64,000 bases of DNA from Polynucleobacter rarus (GTDB taxonomy: Bacteria > Pseudomonadota > Gammaproteobacteria > Burkholderiales > Burkholderiaceae): NCBI RefSeq assembly GCF_003072505.1, contig NZ_NTGB01000001.1, positions 1,154,659 through 1,218,658 on the forward strand. Direction: 5' to 3'. The notes below the pieces were generated by a model. The model made no database searches. It had not been told where the DNA came from and was given only the letters and a program-made list of their open reading frames with translations. Positions 16,666 to 25,563 of this stretch are shown here, one piece after another. Numbering within the stretch: position 1 is the stretch's first letter; every line of letters begins with the position of its first letter. The translations under genes were made by a program, and so were the position numbers.

Positions 16666-16690
16666 TTTGCCTCTTTCTAAATACTCAAAA

Positions 16691-16725
16691 AATAAAGGCC
16701 TTGATCATCAATCAAGGCCTTTATT
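16691..16725. terminator. Bidirectional intrinsic terminator between Anbu and ppsA
   Basis: A perfect 15-bp stem (AATAAAGGCCTTGAT paired with ATCAAGGCCTTTATT) and a 5-base loop CATCA. It lies between two converging genes and has an A run on one side and T-rich sequence on the other. It can serve both the Anbu unit (plus) and ppsA (minus), 14 bases after the ppsA stop. Confidence 0.9.
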
Positions 16726-16739
16726 CATTGGGATAGGAA

Positions 16740-19118
16740 CTATTTAGCGAGTTCTTCCCAAGTTTTAACGACCGTATCTGGATTTAATGAAATGGAGGCA
16801 ATGCCTTTATCCATCAACCATCTAGCAAAATCAGGATGATCTGAAGGTCCTTGCCCACAAATACCGATGTACTTCCCTTTGGCGTTACAGGCATTAATTG
16901 CTCTTTCGATTAAGAATAAGACGGCGGGGTCTCGTTCATCAAAATCAATTGCCAGTAACTCCATACCGGAGTCGCGATCTAAGCCAAGAGATAATTGCGT
17001 TAAATCATTAGAACCAATGGAGAAGCCATCAAAGTATTCAAGGAATTCCTCAGCCAAAATAGCATTTGAAGGAATTTCGCACATCATCACAATACGAAGA
17101 CCATTTTCTCCACGGACTAATTGATTTTTAGCAAGTAAATCAATCACTTTGGCAGCTTGCTTAACGGTTCTCACAAACGGAATCATGATTTCTACATTCG
17201 TAAGTCCCATTTCATTCCGGACCCGCTTAATTGCTTCGCATTCCATTTCAAAAGCTTTGGCAAAATCAGCAGAGATATAACGTGAAGCACCTCTGAAACC
17301 TAACATTGGGTTTTCTTCATCCGGCTCATACCTTGTACCACCAATCAATTTTTTATATTCATTGGATTTGAAGTCTGAAAGTCGAACAATAACCGACTTT
17401 GGATAAAACGCTGCACCAATCGTTGCAATTCCCTCGGCTAATTTATCAACATAGAAGGCCTGTGGACTGGAGTGACCTCTGGCAATACTTTCAATTGCCA
17501 CTTTCAAGTCAGCATCAATATTGGGGTATTGCAAAATAGCACTAGGATGCACACCGATATTATTATTGATAATAAATTCCAAGCGCGCTAGGCCCACTCC
17601 TTGATTCGGTAACTGGCAGAAATTAAATGCTAGTTGTGGATTACCTACGTTCATCATGATTTTGATTGGAATATCAGGTAAAACACCACGGTGAACTTCA
17701 CTCACATCAGTATCTAGAAGCCCGTCATAGATCTTGCCTTCATCCCCTTCAGCGCAGGATACGGTTACCATTGCCCCATCCATCAAAACATCTGTCGCAT
17801 CCCCACAGCCAACCACCGCTGGAACACCTAACTCTCTGGCAATAATCGCTGCATGACAGGTTCTCCCCCCCCGATTCGTGACGATGGCAGAAGCACGCTT
17901 CATCACAGGCTCCCAGTTCGGGTCGGTCATATCAGCAACTAGAACATCACCAGGCTGGACTCGGTCCATTTCAGAGGGGTCGCGAATAATACGCACTGGA
18001 CCAGCACCAATTTTTTGGCCAATGGCTCGACCATGGGTCAGTACCGTTGAACTTCCCTTCAGTTGATATTTCAATTCTACTTGCCCAACTGCTTGGCTTT
18101 TTACTGTTTCTGGTCTTGCTTGCAGAATATAGATTTTTTGATCAACGCCGTCTTTACCCCATTCGATATCCATCGGACGACCATAATGCTCTTCAATAAT
18201 TAATGCGTACTTAGCTAACTCAATAATGTCAGGATCTTCTAATGAGTAACGATTTCTTGCTTCTAAAGGAACGTCTATCGTTTTCACTCGGCCTTCTTCA
18301 CCCTCTTCCGTGAAGCGCATTTGAATTAACTTTGAGCCAAGGTTACGACGAATAATTGGATAATGATTTGTTTTTAAAGACGGCTTAAAGACGTAAAACT
18401 CATCTGGGTTTACAGCTCCTTGCACTACTGTCTCACCAAGTCCGTAACTCGAAGTGATGAAAACTGCTTCTTTAAATCCAGACTCGGTATCAAGAGTAAA
18501 CATGACGCCAGAAGCAGCTTTGTCAGAGCGTACCATGCGTTGAACGCCAGCAGAAAGTGCTACCTCTGCGTGTAAAAAACCTTTGTGTACACGGTAGGAA
18601 ATCGCACGGTCGTTATACAAAGATGCAAATACTTCTTTTAAGCGAATGAGAACATCTTCAATCCCCACCACATTTAAAAAGCTTTCTTGTTGTCCGGCAA
18701 ATGACGCATCGGGTAAGTCTTCCGCAGTCGCTGAAGAGCGCACTGCGAAGGAACCAAGTCCATCACTGTCTAGTGTTTTAAAAGCAACTCGAATCTGTTC
18801 TTCCAATTTGGGTTGGAGTGGGCTTTCAATAATCCACTTGCGAATTTCTTCGCCTGCTTGCGCCAAGGCCTTCACATCATCAATATTTAAATCTTTGAGA
18901 CGCTCAATGATTCTTTGCGTTAATTGATTATGGTCAAGAAATTCCCGAAATGCATGGGCTGTTGTCGCAAATCCGGTCGGGACTCGAACGCCTTTTGCAT
19001 GGAGTTGGGAAATCATTTCACCCAGTGAGGCATTTTTACCACCTACAATTTCTACGTCTGTCATCCTTAAATCTTCAAAAGGAATCACGTATGCCGTGGC
19101 ATGCGTTAAGTTAGTCAT
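16740..19118 (-). CDS. ppsA: Phosphoenolpyruvate synthase (pyruvate, water dikinase)
   Basis: Makes PEP from pyruvate and ATP, opening gluconeogenesis. The 792-residue protein has an N-terminal ATP-binding domain ([11 protein letters not shown] near the start, [19 protein letters not shown]), a central swivelling phosphohistidine domain with H422 in [14 protein letters not shown], and a C-terminal PEP/pyruvate TIM barrel ending with [13 protein letters not shown] and its catalytic cysteine. I took ATG 19118, with AGAGAGTG upstream, over an in-frame GTG at 19127. It is divergent from ppsR, whose product switches this enzyme off and on by phosphorylation. The pairing predicts post-translational control. 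Confidence 0.97.
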   Translation of the reverse strand: MTNLTHATAYVIPFEDLRMTDVEIVGGKNASLGEMISQLHAKGVRVPTGFATTAHAFREFLDHNQLTQRIIERLKDLNIDDVKALAQAGEEIRKWIIESPLQPKLEEQIRVAFKTLDSDGLGSFAVRSSATAEDLPDASFAGQQESFLNVVGIEDVLIRLKEVFASLYNDRAISYRVHKGFLHAEVALSAGVQRMVRSDKAASGVMFTLDTESGFKEAVFITSSYGLGETVVQGAVNPDEFYVFKPSLKTNHYPIIRRNLGSKLIQMRFTEEGEEGRVKTIDVPLEARNRYSLEDPDIIELAKYALIIEEHYGRPMDIEWGKDGVDQKIYILQARPETVKSQAVGQVELKYQLKGSSTVLTHGRAIGQKIGAGPVRIIRDPSEMDRVQPGDVLVADMTDPNWEPVMKRASAIVTNRGGRTCHAAIIARELGVPAVVGCGDATDVLMDGAMVTVSCAEGDEGKIYDGLLDTDVSEVHRGVLPDIPIKIMMNVGNPQLAFNFCQLPNQGVGLARLEFIINNNIGVHPSAILQYPNIDADLKVAIESIARGHSSPQAFYVDKLAEGIATIGAAFYPKSVIVRLSDFKSNEYKKLIGGTRYEPDEENPMLGFRGASRYISADFAKAFEMECEAIKRVRNEMGLTNVEIMIPFVRTVKQAAKVIDLLAKNQLVRGENGLRIVMMCEIPSNAILAEEFLEYFDGFSIGSNDLTQLSLGLDRDSGMELLAIDFDERDPAVLFLIERAINACNAKGKYIGICGQGPSDHPDFARWLMDKGIASISLNPDTVVKTWEELAK

Positions 19119-19188
19119 ATTAAACACTCTCTAAAAATAAAAAATCTGCACGATATATAATCTATTCATTCTATCAGCCAAACATCTC

Positions 19189-20004
19189 ATGAATCCTCAA
19201 GTTCGCACAGTATTTATCATTTCAGACGGAACAGGAATCACGGCCGAAACATTTAGCCACTCTATCCTCGCCCAGTTTGAAATTAGATTTAAACAAATTC
19301 GCTTACCTTTTATCAATACTCTGGATAAAGCACATCACGCTTTATCAGAAATCAATCAAATAGCTCAAACAACAGGTGTCAAACCCATTGTTTTTACTAC
19401 TTTAGTAAACGAAGAAATTAATTCTGTGATTAATCAAGCTAATGCCATGGTGATGGATATGTTTCATACCTTCGTCGCCCCATTAGAAGTTGAATTTAAT
19501 GAAAAGTCGACCCATGCAATAGGCCAGTTTCACCAAAATATTGATACGGAAAGTTACCGGAACCGGATTGAGGCGATTAACTTTTCCTTAGCCCATGATG
19601 ATGGGCAATCTCATAAAAATTTAGAAATGGCAGATGTCATCCTGGTTGGAGTATCAAGAAGTGGCAAGACACCTACCTGCTTGTATCTTGCGATGCAATA
19701 CGGTGTTAAGTCCGCAAATTATCCCTTGATTCCTGATGATTTTGAACGTGGAGTACTCCCTTCAGAGCTTAAAAAATACCAAAGTAAATTATTTGGACTA
19801 ACCATTCAGGCAAACCGATTATCAGAAATTCGCAATGAAAGACGTCCAGGTAGCAAATACGCTAGTTTAGATAATTGTCGCTATGAAGTGAATGAAGCAG
19901 AAGCCATGATGAAAAGAGAAAATATTTCATGGTTATCGTCGACGCATAAGTCGATTGAGGAAATTGCCACGACCATCTTGCAAGACATCAAATTAGATAA
20001 ATAA
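19189..20004 (+). CDS. ppsR: PEP synthase regulatory protein (bifunctional kinase/pyrophosphorylase, DUF299)
   Basis: A 271-residue member of the PPDK/PEPS regulatory protein family. These use ADP to phosphorylate and inactivate PEP synthase, and phosphate to reactivate it. The family P-loop GVSRSGKT is at 154-161, and the N-terminal block VFIISDGTGITAETFSHS is characteristic. Its divergent position beside ppsA (70 bases apart) fits a dedicated partner. Length and motifs are normal, and no anomalies are seen. Confidence 0.96.
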   Translation: MNPQVRTVFIISDGTGITAETFSHSILAQFEIRFKQIRLPFINTLDKAHHALSEINQIAQTTGVKPIVFTTLVNEEINSVINQANAMVMDMFHTFVAPLEVEFNEKSTHAIGQFHQNIDTESYRNRIEAINFSLAHDDGQSHKNLEMADVILVGVSRSGKTPTCLYLAMQYGVKSANYPLIPDDFERGVLPSELKKYQSKLFGLTIQANRLSEIRNERRPGSKYASLDNCRYEVNEAEAMMKRENISWLSSTHKSIEEIATTILQDIKLDK

Positions 20005-20028
20005 AACTCTCGATCAAAACCAATTAAA

Positions 20029-20886
20029 TTAATGAAGGGACTTTAAGCGAACTCTTCTGGTCTCAAACAAAGCAATCGCTGCTGCAGCAGAAACGTTAAG
20101 AGATTCAACCGTTTCTACTTGCGGAATTTTGACTCCCAAGCCATCTTGGCGTAGTTCCGAGCAAATACCCTGGCCCTCATTGCCAAATACCCAGGCTACT
20201 GGTTTTTCTAACTTATCAGCAATCTCGTAAAGACTCTTCGCCTCATCCAGCTGTGAACACAACAAAGGGATTTCAAGATCAGATAATAATTGGTATGGCG
20301 TTATCCCTTCAATCATCTTCAGGGAGGCCTGAGCACCCATCCCAGCTCTTAGAACCTTATTCGACCAAACTGCAGCGGTACCTTTGATACAAATGACTTG
20401 CTCAAAGCCAGCTGCAGCACAAGTCCTTAAAATAGTTCCAACATTACCAGCATCTTGAATCGCATCGAGTATGACAAGATCTGCGCCGTAATCAATCGTG
20501 ACCGTCGTTGGAATCTTAATTAGGCATTGCAAAAGTGGCGCTTCGGGCATGAAGCTAACCAATTTTTGCAGGCTCTCATCTAACATTACAAGTTCTGGGA
20601 ACCTTAATCCTGCATCTTGAAAATAATCAATGACTCGAACCAATAGTGCGCTGATTTCTGGCTGCTCTAAACCCTTGGCAGTAGTAAAGATGGCTTCAAT
20701 TTGATTTAGTTGATTCGATTTCATCCAACTATCTAATAGATGAATACCTTCAATTAATGCTAGCCCACTTTCTTTTCTTAATTTATTTGCTTTAGAACCA
20801 CCCTCTTGATGAATGATGAGTTCTTTGACTGAGTCATTGGATTTGGATTGAATTTCTTTAAAAAAAGAATATAAGTCATAACTCAT
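20029..20886 (-). CDS. TrmH/SpoU-family RNA 2'-O-methyltransferase
   Basis: A 285-residue protein with the SPOUT knot-fold motifs. Motif 1 is DAIQDAGNVGTILRTCAA, with the N-x4-R element. Motif 2 is AWVFGNEGQGI. Motif 3 is VETVESLNVSAAAAIAL. An N-terminal substrate-binding domain of about 110 residues precedes the catalytic domain, as in RlmB/TsnR-type rRNA methyltransferases. The exact target (23S rRNA or tRNA) cannot be decided from sequence. Its start overlaps the rnhB stop by four bases (ATGA), so it is the last gene of the long lpx block and translationally coupled to rnhB. Confidence 0.9.
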   Translation of the reverse strand: MSYDLYSFFKEIQSKSNDSVKELIIHQEGGSKANKLRKESGLALIEGIHLLDSWMKSNQLNQIEAIFTTAKGLEQPEISALLVRVIDYFQDAGLRFPELVMLDESLQKLVSFMPEAPLLQCLIKIPTTVTIDYGADLVILDAIQDAGNVGTILRTCAAAGFEQVICIKGTAAVWSNKVLRAGMGAQASLKMIEGITPYQLLSDLEIPLLCSQLDEAKSLYEIADKLEKPVAWVFGNEGQGICSELRQDGLGVKIPQVETVESLNVSAAAAIALFETRRVRLKSLH

Positions 20887-21470
20887 TGATTACTCCCAAG
20901 CAAGATTGCTTTCACGGGTTTAAAGGTTTTTCTGTATTCAGGTGTAACCCCATAATTCTTGATTTTCTCAAGATGTTGCTTCGTCGGATAGCCCATATGA
21001 TGATGAAAACCATACTCTGGATATTTCTCATGTAATTCCATCATTTGTTGATCACGATACACTTTCGCAATAATAGAAGCGGCAGATATTTGCGGAATTT
21101 TACTGTCACCTTTAATGATTGCCTGAGTGGGATAACTTAATTCGGGACAACGATTGCCGTCTATCAAAACCATATTAGGTTCAACACTAAAGTTATTTAG
21201 CATTTCATGAAAAGCCCGAGTCATTGCCAATAAAGAGGCGTATAAAATGTTAATCTGATCAATTTCTGCTGGACTGGCTTGACCGATACCCCATGCCAAA
21301 GCCGTACTTTTGATTTGTAAATTAAGTTCTTCGCGCTGTTTACTTGTCAGTTTTTTGGAGTCATTTAACCCCGGCAAATCATAGTTTATAGGCAGTATGA
21401 CTGCAGCAGCAACAACATTACCGACAAGTGGACCTCTACCTACTTCATCAATGCCACAGATAATTTCCAT
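20883..21470 (-). CDS. rnhB: Ribonuclease HII
   Basis: Cleaves RNA in RNA-DNA hybrids and single ribonucleotides in DNA. The 195-residue protein has the active-site acids D8 and E9 (CGIDEVGRGPLVG), D104 (VLIDGNRCP) and D122 (KGDSKIPQISAASI). The motif DSKKLTSKQRE is also present. It lies 9 bases after lpxB on the same strand, the common lpxB-rnhB order in proteobacteria. Confidence 0.97.
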   Translation of the reverse strand: MEIICGIDEVGRGPLVGNVVAAAVILPINYDLPGLNDSKKLTSKQREELNLQIKSTALAWGIGQASPAEIDQINILYASLLAMTRAFHEMLNNFSVEPNMVLIDGNRCPELSYPTQAIIKGDSKIPQISAASIIAKVYRDQQMMELHEKYPEYGFHHHMGYPTKQHLEKIKNYGVTPEYRKTFKPVKAILLGSNQ

Positions 21471-21479
21471 AACGAACTT

Positions 21480-22673
21480 TTACTTAGAATTCTTAATGGT
21501 ATCTTCAATCACTTGAGCGGAGATTTCACCACTGGGTTTCATCAGAATATGGTGCAACTCTTCGAAAATATCCACTAATTGTGCTACTTGTGCAGGACGA
21601 TCAAGCCATTCAAGAGTTGCTTTAGCCATCACTTTTGGGTCAGCTTGATCTTGCAATAACTCTGGAACCACAAAATTTTGACACAAAATATTTGGCAAAC
21701 CAATATAAGGTAAGTATCCTTGGCGTTTCATAATTTGGGCTGTCAACCATGGTACTGTGTAAGAAATGACCATCGGCTTTTTCCATAAAGCCGCCTCTAA
21801 GGTTGCAGTACCACTTGCGATCAGGACAGAATCAGCCGCTTCTAAAATCTTACTAGATTGACCATTCACTAACTCAATTTTGGCGTTGGGATAAGTAATC
21901 AATAAATCATTTTTCAAATGAACCAACATATCCATCAACGGGGGTGTTGCCACTGGCACTAAAAAACGGATAGATCCTTGGTGCATTTGGTACATGTGAC
22001 CAATCGCCTCAAAAAAACCCTTACCAATATATTCAATTTCTGACTCACGGCTTCCTGGCAAAACAGCAATAATTGTTTCATCTTGAGCAATTTCGCCAAA
22101 TTGTAAGGAATTATTTTGGAATAAAAACTTTCTTGCACTATCAGGGTCTGGTTTTAATGGAATTTTATGAGCTAAAGGATGTCCGACATAAGTGGCTTTC
22201 ATCCCTGCTTGATGATAAATTCCAGGTTCAAAAGGGAAAATACAAAGCATGTGATCTACTGCTTTTTTAATCTTATTGAGGCGATTACTACGCCAAGCCC
22301 AAATGGAAGGACCAATATAGTGAACGGTAGGAATTTTCCACTCTTTACACTTTTTCTCAACAAACAAATTAAAGTCAGGCGCATCAATGCCAACATAGAC
22401 ACTCGGCGGATTTGCTCGCATGTTACGAATGAGTTCACTACGAATTTTTAGAATGGCGGGGAGTTGTTTTAAAGCTTCAACATAACCCCGGACACTCAAA
22501 GTAGACATATCCCAGTTTGATTCAAACCCAACCGAAGCCATATGAGCACCACCAATTCCGTTTAATTGAAATTGGGCTGTATAAGGATTTGACTGTAAAC
22601 CTGAGACTAATTCTGCACCAAGCAAATCGCCAGATGGTTCCCCTGCTACGCAGGTGATAATTTGTTTGGACAT
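21480..22673 (-). CDS. lpxB: Lipid-A-disaccharide synthase
   Basis: Joins UDP-2,3-diacylglucosamine and lipid X to form the lipid A disaccharide at the inner membrane. The 397-residue GT19 glycosyltransferase has the N-terminal CVAGEPSGDLLGA, GIDAPDFNLF and HYIGPSIWAWRSNR blocks, and the C-terminal nucleotide-binding regions VLPGSRESEIEY and ASGTATLEAALW. It lies three bases after the lpxA stop codon in the operon with fabZ and lpxD. Full length, no anomalies. Confidence 0.97.
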   Translation of the reverse strand: MSKQIITCVAGEPSGDLLGAELVSGLQSNPYTAQFQLNGIGGAHMASVGFESNWDMSTLSVRGYVEALKQLPAILKIRSELIRNMRANPPSVYVGIDAPDFNLFVEKKCKEWKIPTVHYIGPSIWAWRSNRLNKIKKAVDHMLCIFPFEPGIYHQAGMKATYVGHPLAHKIPLKPDPDSARKFLFQNNSLQFGEIAQDETIIAVLPGSRESEIEYIGKGFFEAIGHMYQMHQGSIRFLVPVATPPLMDMLVHLKNDLLITYPNAKIELVNGQSSKILEAADSVLIASGTATLEAALWKKPMVISYTVPWLTAQIMKRQGYLPYIGLPNILCQNFVVPELLQDQADPKVMAKATLEWLDRPAQVAQLVDIFEELHHILMKPSGEISAQVIEDTIKNSK

Positions 22674-22676
22674 AAG

Positions 22677-23486
22677 TTACCGGATAATGCCGCGCTTTGA
22701 GGCAGTAATAAAATTTAAAAATTCTTGGAGTTTTTCTTTTGTTTCCGGAGAAATCGATTCAACTTGCGGATCAGTTGTAATCATCTCTTGAATAGCCATT
22801 TTTGCATCTTCAAAAGTTAAACCATCTTTGTACAAAAGTTTATAAGCCTGTCTTAAGGCAGTAATAGTTTCAGGAGAAAACCCACGTCTTTTAAGACCTT
22901 CAGCATTGAGTCCATGAGGAGCAGCTTTATCGCCTGCAGCAATCACAAAGGGGGGAATATCTTGAACTAGAGCAGATGCACCACCTAACATGGAATGTTG
23001 GCCAATACGAACAAATTGATGTACGCCTGACATACCGCCCAAAATAGCCCAATCCTCAACAATTACATGACCTGCAATTTGGGCGTTACTGGAAAAGATA
23101 GTGTGATTTCCGACCTGGCAATCGTGAGCAATGTGAACATAGGCCATGATCCAATTATCATTGCCAATAACTGTTTTACCGAGGTCTTGGGTAGTACCAG
23201 TATGAATAGTTGTAAATTCACGAATCGTATTTCGATCGCCAATAATTAACTCAGTATCTTCGCCTTGATATTTCATATCTTGAGGAACACCACCGATTGC
23301 TGCAAAATGGCTAATCTTATTATCTTCACCAATCGTTGTCTTACCCTCAATAACAGTGTGAGAGCCAATTTGTGTTCGAGCGCCGATTTTAACTTTAGCG
23401 CCAATAATTGCGTAAGGGCCAATTTGTACTGAGGAATCAACTATTGCAGAGGGGTCAATAATTGCGGTAGGATGAATTAGTGACAT
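22677..23486 (-). CDS. lpxA: UDP-N-acetylglucosamine acyltransferase
   Basis: First step of lipid A synthesis, adding a hydroxyacyl chain from ACP to UDP-GlcNAc. The 269-residue protein is a left-handed beta-helix of hexapeptide repeats ([17 protein letters not shown] at the start) with catalytic H121 in [11 protein letters not shown] and a C-terminal helical domain. I chose ATG 23486 because AAGGTGAG lies upstream and MSLIHPTA is the normal N-terminus. A longer frame to 23534 would overlap fabZ by 47 bases. Only one base separates it from the fabZ stop. Confidence 0.97.
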   Translation of the reverse strand: MSLIHPTAIIDPSAIVDSSVQIGPYAIIGAKVKIGARTQIGSHTVIEGKTTIGEDNKISHFAAIGGVPQDMKYQGEDTELIIGDRNTIREFTTIHTGTTQDLGKTVIGNDNWIMAYVHIAHDCQVGNHTIFSSNAQIAGHVIVEDWAILGGMSGVHQFVRIGQHSMLGGASALVQDIPPFVIAAGDKAAPHGLNAEGLKRRGFSPETITALRQAYKLLYKDGLTFEDAKMAIQEMITTDPQVESISPETKEKLQEFLNFITASKRGIIR

Positions 23487-23487
23487 T

Positions 23488-23937
23488 TCACTCACCTTTT
23501 TGACGAACAGCACAGAGTAAGTCTGCTTGGGCAACTATCTCATTATCAACGGTAGCAAAGGCATTAAATTTCCAAATACCAGCTTTGTTCCGAAGGACTT
23601 CAGCATTTAATATGAGTTGATCGCCGGGTGTAACAGGCTTTTTAAATCTGGCATTATCAATCCCTGCAAAATAATAAACCGTATCTTTCTTTTGCTCTTG
23701 AGAAAATGCTAGGAGAGCAGAGGCTTGGGCTAGAGACTCTAAAATGAGTACCCCTGGCATCACTGGAAACTCTGGAAAGTGCCCTTGAAAATAGGGCTCA
23801 TTCACTGAAACATTTTTCAAGGCCTTAATTCGTTTGCTTGGCTCAAGCTCAATTACTCTATCAACCAGAAGAATGGGATAGCGATGGGGTAAAAGTTTGA
23901 GAATACGATTAATGTTCATATTCAGGTTATCTGTCAT
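23488..23937 (-). CDS. fabZ: 3-hydroxyacyl-ACP dehydratase
   Basis: Dehydrates 3-hydroxyacyl-ACP in fatty acid elongation and so competes with LpxA/LpxD for hydroxyacyl-ACP. The 149-residue hotdog protein has H53 in [12 protein letters not shown] and E67 in ILESLAQAS, the catalytic pair. [14 protein letters not shown] near the N-terminus is the family signature. It sits between lpxD and lpxA, the conserved lpxD-fabZ-lpxA-lpxB order. The first ATG (23937) was kept, and a second in-frame ATG six codons on is possible. Confidence 0.96.
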   Translation of the reverse strand: MTDNLNMNINRILKLLPHRYPILLVDRVIELEPSKRIKALKNVSVNEPYFQGHFPEFPVMPGVLILESLAQASALLAFSQEQKKDTVYYFAGIDNARFKKPVTPGDQLILNAEVLRNKAGIWKFNAFATVDNEIVAQADLLCAVRQKGE

Positions 23938-23944
23938 GATTTGT

Positions 23945-24997
23945 TTACCCTTTTATTAACTGTCTTACTTGTTGACGCAACTTATCTAAACCACGTAATA
24001 TAGCTGCATTTTTTTCCCATTGTGCATGCTGTGTATAGGGAAACACTCCCGTGAAATGAAGTCCAGGTGTGGTAATGGATTTTGTAATAGAGGTTCCACC
24101 TGAAACAGTGGTTCGGTCTGCAATCTGCAGATGACCTGAAAAATTCGAATACCCACCAATAATACAAAGATTACCTAACTCAGTACTTCCGGCCACACCC
24201 GAACAACCCGCCATCACGCAATGACTACCCATCTTGACATTGTGACCAATCTGAACTTGATTATCAAACTTACAACCATCTCCAATCACCGTATCAGCCA
24301 TTGCACCACGATCAACCGTAGTTGAGGCTCCCATTTCTACATCATTCCCGACTATGACTTTGCCGGTTTGGGGAATTTTCACCCATTCTCCACCCTTTGC
24401 AGTAAAGTCAGGAGCAAACCCAAACCCATCTGAGCCAATTACAACTCCACCGTGCAAAATACAACGTTGACCTATTTGGCACTCGTCATAAATGACGGTC
24501 ATTGGGAAAATTTTGGTATGAGAGCCAACTTTTACATTTTTCCCAATATGAACATGGCCTTCCAACTTAACACAATCGCCAATTTCAGCACCGGATTTAA
24601 TGGTACAAAAAGGACCAATGATAGCGCTGGAGGAAACAATTGCCCCGGCTTCAACTACTGCAGTCGGATGAATTGATCCAGGCTCATCCTGTTTACCTAA
24701 AAGCTCAAATTCTTGAGCAATCCTTGCAAAAAGAGCATAGGGATTCTTGGCAACTAAATATTGACGATTTTTGTTGGACTGTGAGGTAACAAATTGATAA
24801 TCTGCCTCATTTAATATGAGTGCTCCAGCCGAACTCGTAACAGCTTGAGAACGATAAATAGGATTAACTAAAAAAGAAAGCTGCGTTTCATTTGCAGACG
24901 ATAAAGGGGCTAACCCTTTGATAGAGAAATCTCCTTGCCCATGTAAAACAAAATCAAACTGACTAGAAAGATGGGCAAGATTTAATGAACGCGACAT
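23945..24997 (-). CDS. lpxD: UDP-3-O-(3-hydroxyacyl)glucosamine N-acyltransferase
   Basis: Third step of lipid A synthesis, N-acylation of the glucosamine. The 350-residue protein has an N-terminal uridine-binding domain (about 1-105), a left-handed beta-helix of hexapeptide repeats (about 110-310) with catalytic H252 in [10 protein letters not shown], and a C-terminal helix of acyl-carrier contact ([14 protein letters not shown]). Located between skp and fabZ in the envelope operon. Length is typical. Confidence 0.97.
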   Translation of the reverse strand: MSRSLNLAHLSSQFDFVLHGQGDFSIKGLAPLSSANETQLSFLVNPIYRSQAVTSSAGALILNEADYQFVTSQSNKNRQYLVAKNPYALFARIAQEFELLGKQDEPGSIHPTAVVEAGAIVSSSAIIGPFCTIKSGAEIGDCVKLEGHVHIGKNVKVGSHTKIFPMTVIYDECQIGQRCILHGGVVIGSDGFGFAPDFTAKGGEWVKIPQTGKVIVGNDVEMGASTTVDRGAMADTVIGDGCKFDNQVQIGHNVKMGSHCVMAGCSGVAGSTELGNLCIIGGYSNFSGHLQIADRTTVSGGTSITKSITTPGLHFTGVFPYTQHAQWEKNAAILRGLDKLRQQVRQLIKG

Positions 24998-25027
24998 ACT
25001 TTTAAATGGCTTGCAAAGATAAAGTGA

Positions 25028-25546
25028 TTACTTATTCAATGCAGCCAAGACATCATTAGTAATATCAATTCTTGGATTTACATAAGCAGCATCTTGAACA
25101 ACTAAATCTAATTTCTTCTGTTCAACAATTGTCTTCAAAACTTGGTTAGCTTTTTCAAAAATCTTCGCTCTTTCCTCAGCACCACGACGTTGTGAATCCT
25201 CGATCAATTCCCTTTGTTTACGCTGAAGTTCACGGTCATGATCCGCTAGCTCACGTTGTTTACGAATTCGATCTGCCTCGGGCAAAATGGCTGCGTCTTT
25301 ATCTAGCTGAGCAGCTTCCGTTTTGATTTTTGCAATACCATCACGTACTTCTTTCTCACGTTGGCCAAACTCAGTTTGCATTTTGCTTTGAGCTTCTTTT
25401 GCAATTTTTGATTCGTTTAAAATCCGCTCAAGACTAACAAATGCAATCTTAGCGGACGTTTCTTGAGCATTACCAAAGGAAGGTAAAAGAATTAAGAGAG
25501 AAAATCCTAATAAACGAAATAAGGTTTGAATTTTAAGCTGGTTCAT
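25028..25546 (-). CDS. skp: Skp/OmpH-family periplasmic chaperone
   Basis: A 172-residue periplasmic chaperone that holds unfolded outer-membrane proteins on their way to BamA. A signal peptide (hydrophobic LLGFSLLILLPSFG, cleavage expected after residue 27) precedes the mature AQETSAKIAFVSLERIL. The long middle (about 50-140) is charged and heptad-like, forming the tentacle coiled coils. The C-terminus returns to the body (LDLVVQDAAYVNPRIDITNDV is its final strand-helix region). It follows bamA by 17 bases, the standard arrangement. Confidence 0.95.
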   Translation of the reverse strand: MNQLKIQTLFRLLGFSLLILLPSFGNAQETSAKIAFVSLERILNESKIAKEAQSKMQTEFGQREKEVRDGIAKIKTEAAQLDKDAAILPEADRIRKQRELADHDRELQRKQRELIEDSQRRGAEERAKIFEKANQVLKTIVEQKKLDLVVQDAAYVNPRIDITNDVLAALNK

Positions 25547-25563
25547 GAAAATTTCCTTGAAAA

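Noticed and set aside
22677..23534. Longer lpxA starting at 23534
   Set aside because: The extension overlaps fabZ by 47 bases, and the ATG at 23486 has a good ribosome binding site and the family N-terminus.
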